Source of the DNA: Zopfochytrium polystomum
Taxonomy: Eukaryota > Chytridiomycota > Chytridiomycetes > Chytridiales > Chytridiaceae
NCBI GenBank assembly: GCA_025765615.1
Contig: JAIVFJ010000419.1
Location: forward strand, 1 to 43,555
Reading direction: 5' to 3'
Length of the DNA stretch: 43,555 nucleotides
Shown here: positions 42,499-43,555 of the stretch, one piece after another
How the letters are laid out: every line of letters begins with the position of its first letter
How positions within the stretch are numbered: the stretch's first letter is position 1
The notes under the pieces: generated by a model
Told to the model about the DNA's origin: nothing
The model's database searches: none
The model's input: the letters and a program-made list of their open reading frames with translations, nothing else
Position numbers and translations under genes: made by a program

Positions 42499-43272
42499 TC
42501 ACCCCTCCATGCGGAACAGCTCCTCCTCGGCGTCGAGCCACCAGCCCGTCCCGCCGGCGGACCCGACGGCGCCCGGCACGAACGAGCTCTGCATCGGGTC
42601 GGTGACCTTTGTTTAAGCAGTTTGTTTCATTACGAACGATTTTTTTTTTTTTTTTTTTTTTTAGATGTTAGCACAAAAACCGTTAAATGTATTCGATTTC
42701 AACACCTGCCACCACCGGCGGGTCTCTTCGTCCCTCCCGATCTCGGCCAGGTCGCGTTTCATGTCGTCGATCCCGCCGCCGCAGTACCGCATGTGGGCGA
42801 CGAGGAGGAGGGTTGGGGCGGTCGGGGTGGTGGAGGGGAGCGGGAGGCGGACGAGGTGGATTGAGTAGTCTGTGGGGAGTGGGGGGTGGTGGTTTAGGTG
42901 GGTGAAACGGGAATGAAGGGGAGGGGGGGAACGAATACCAAAGATGTGAGCGCGGCGGAGTGCGGCGAGGACGGAGGGCCAGACGGCGGCGTGGACCTTA
43001 TTGGTGTGTCGTTTTTGGTTGTTTGTTGTTGTTGTAGTTGTTGTTGTTGTTGTTGGTGGTGGTAGTTAGGATGTGTTTGCATGGCGTCGGCGAAAAGCGG
43101 GAAAGGAAACACCCCGCGAAACAACCCAAACCTTGCGGTACTCGTCGAGGGCGTCTTGCTTGACTGCGATCACCTGGCAGACGCGGATGCCCTCGTTGGT
43201 GCGCGGGAAGGGGGGCGGGTTTGGGAGGGTGTTGGGGGTGTTGGTGGGGTTGGTGGTGGTGGTGGAGGACAT
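42499..43272 (-). CDS. L-rhamnose mutarotase family protein
   Basis: Four exons on the minus strand: 43272-43132, 42996-42939, 42869-42706 and 42606-42499 (TGA 42499-42501). All introns are GT-AG (starting GTTTGG, GTATTC and GTGTTG) with phases kept, giving 156 residues. Family landmarks appear in order: IRVCQVIAVKQDALDEYRK, VHAAVWPSVLAALRRAHIF, DYSIHLVRLP, LLLVAHMRYCGGGIDDMKRD, DEETRRWWQ, VTDPMQSSFVPGAVGSAGGT and GWWLDAEEELFRMEG. These include the conserved His/Trp of HAAVWP and the RWW / GWW pairs of the sugar pocket. Bacterial RhaM has ~104 residues. Here there is an extra Thr/Asn/Pro-rich N-terminal stretch of about 28. RhaM interconverts alpha- and beta-L-rhamnose; the substrate of the fungal relative is not shown by sequence. 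It converges on the Man1/Src1 gene, 341 bases apart. Confidence 0.9.
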
Positions 43273-43436
43273 TGGGTTGAGAGGGGGTTCTTCTTTGGGG
43301 TGGTTGGTGCGAAAGGGGGGGGGAACAGGAGGGAGATCGAAGGCGATTTGTGCTCGGGGGGACGGTGGGGGTGAGGGGGGCCGGGCTGGCGGCGACGGGC
43401 GGCGGGCGTCGTTTGGTAGCGTTTGTCGTTTGGCAG

Positions 43437-43474
43437 CGTCGTTGTTGTTGTTGTCGTCGTCGTCGTCGTCGAGG
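43437..43474. repeat. (GTT)n(GTC)n triplet tract upstream of the mutarotase gene
   Basis: Triplet run about 165 bases before the mutarotase start codon (minus strand). The remaining sequence from 43273 to the window end holds no recognised gene and is presumably its 5' region. Confidence 0.8.
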
Positions 43475-43555
43475 GTAAATCCGTGGATTTTATTTATTAT
43501 GTGGCGGAGGTCAGGTGGCTCGGTCGGAGCGAAAGGTGCCTTCGGAGCTCGCGCC

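Overview
The window reads as nuclear DNA of a fungus, most likely a chytrid (inference). Coding stretches are GC-rich, genes are split by short GT-AG introns of roughly 60-220 bases, and there are fungal-type genes: a nine-span vacuolar M28 protease (Pff1 type), a Man1/Src1 inner-nuclear-membrane protein, tRNA-Arg(UCU), and tryptophan-rich ankyrin-like proteins of a type I associate with chytrids.

Layout. 1-925 is a degenerate ~120-bp tandem repeat containing a TTGGG-type tract. 1100-2130 is an AT-rich, frame-broken D5-type primase-helicase of giant-virus (NCLDV) character. 2160-5000 is a graveyard of ankyrin, calmodulin-like and WW-repeat fragments. 6300-8350 (minus) is a frame-broken gene of unknown family. 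8579-10245 encodes a multi-span membrane protein. 11128-12913 encodes a seven-span membrane protein in ten exons, three of them only 17, 5 and 4 bases long. 13565-17556 is the Pff1-like protease. 18192 begins a tRNA-Arg. 18401-20628 is a complete Mutator-like element (MULE) with 58-bp terminal inverted repeats, a poly-T target duplication and an intact 649-residue transposase. 20755-22310 is an inverted copy of the 4010-5815 segment and carries the intact version of the WW-repeat gene. 22480-24241 is a decayed ankyrin gene. Two more tRNA-Arg copies follow, at 24608 and 26004 (minus). 26345-27240 is an internally deleted DUF4139 gene, 27317-28044 a GNAT acetyltransferase and 29661-30360 a small secreted protein. 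32002-35210 is a 5'-truncated, inactivated Ty3/gypsy chromovirus. 38920-42158 is the Man1/Src1 homologue, and 42499-43272 (minus) is an L-rhamnose mutarotase-like gene in four exons.

The genes do not form one pathway. The left three quarters looks like a dynamic, possibly subtelomeric compartment built by transposition, segmental inversion-duplication and viral insertion. The right end (38.9-43.5 kb) is conventional. Several otherwise well-conserved genes carry isolated single-base frame changes, so uncorrected assembly indels are a real alternative to pseudogenisation at those places.
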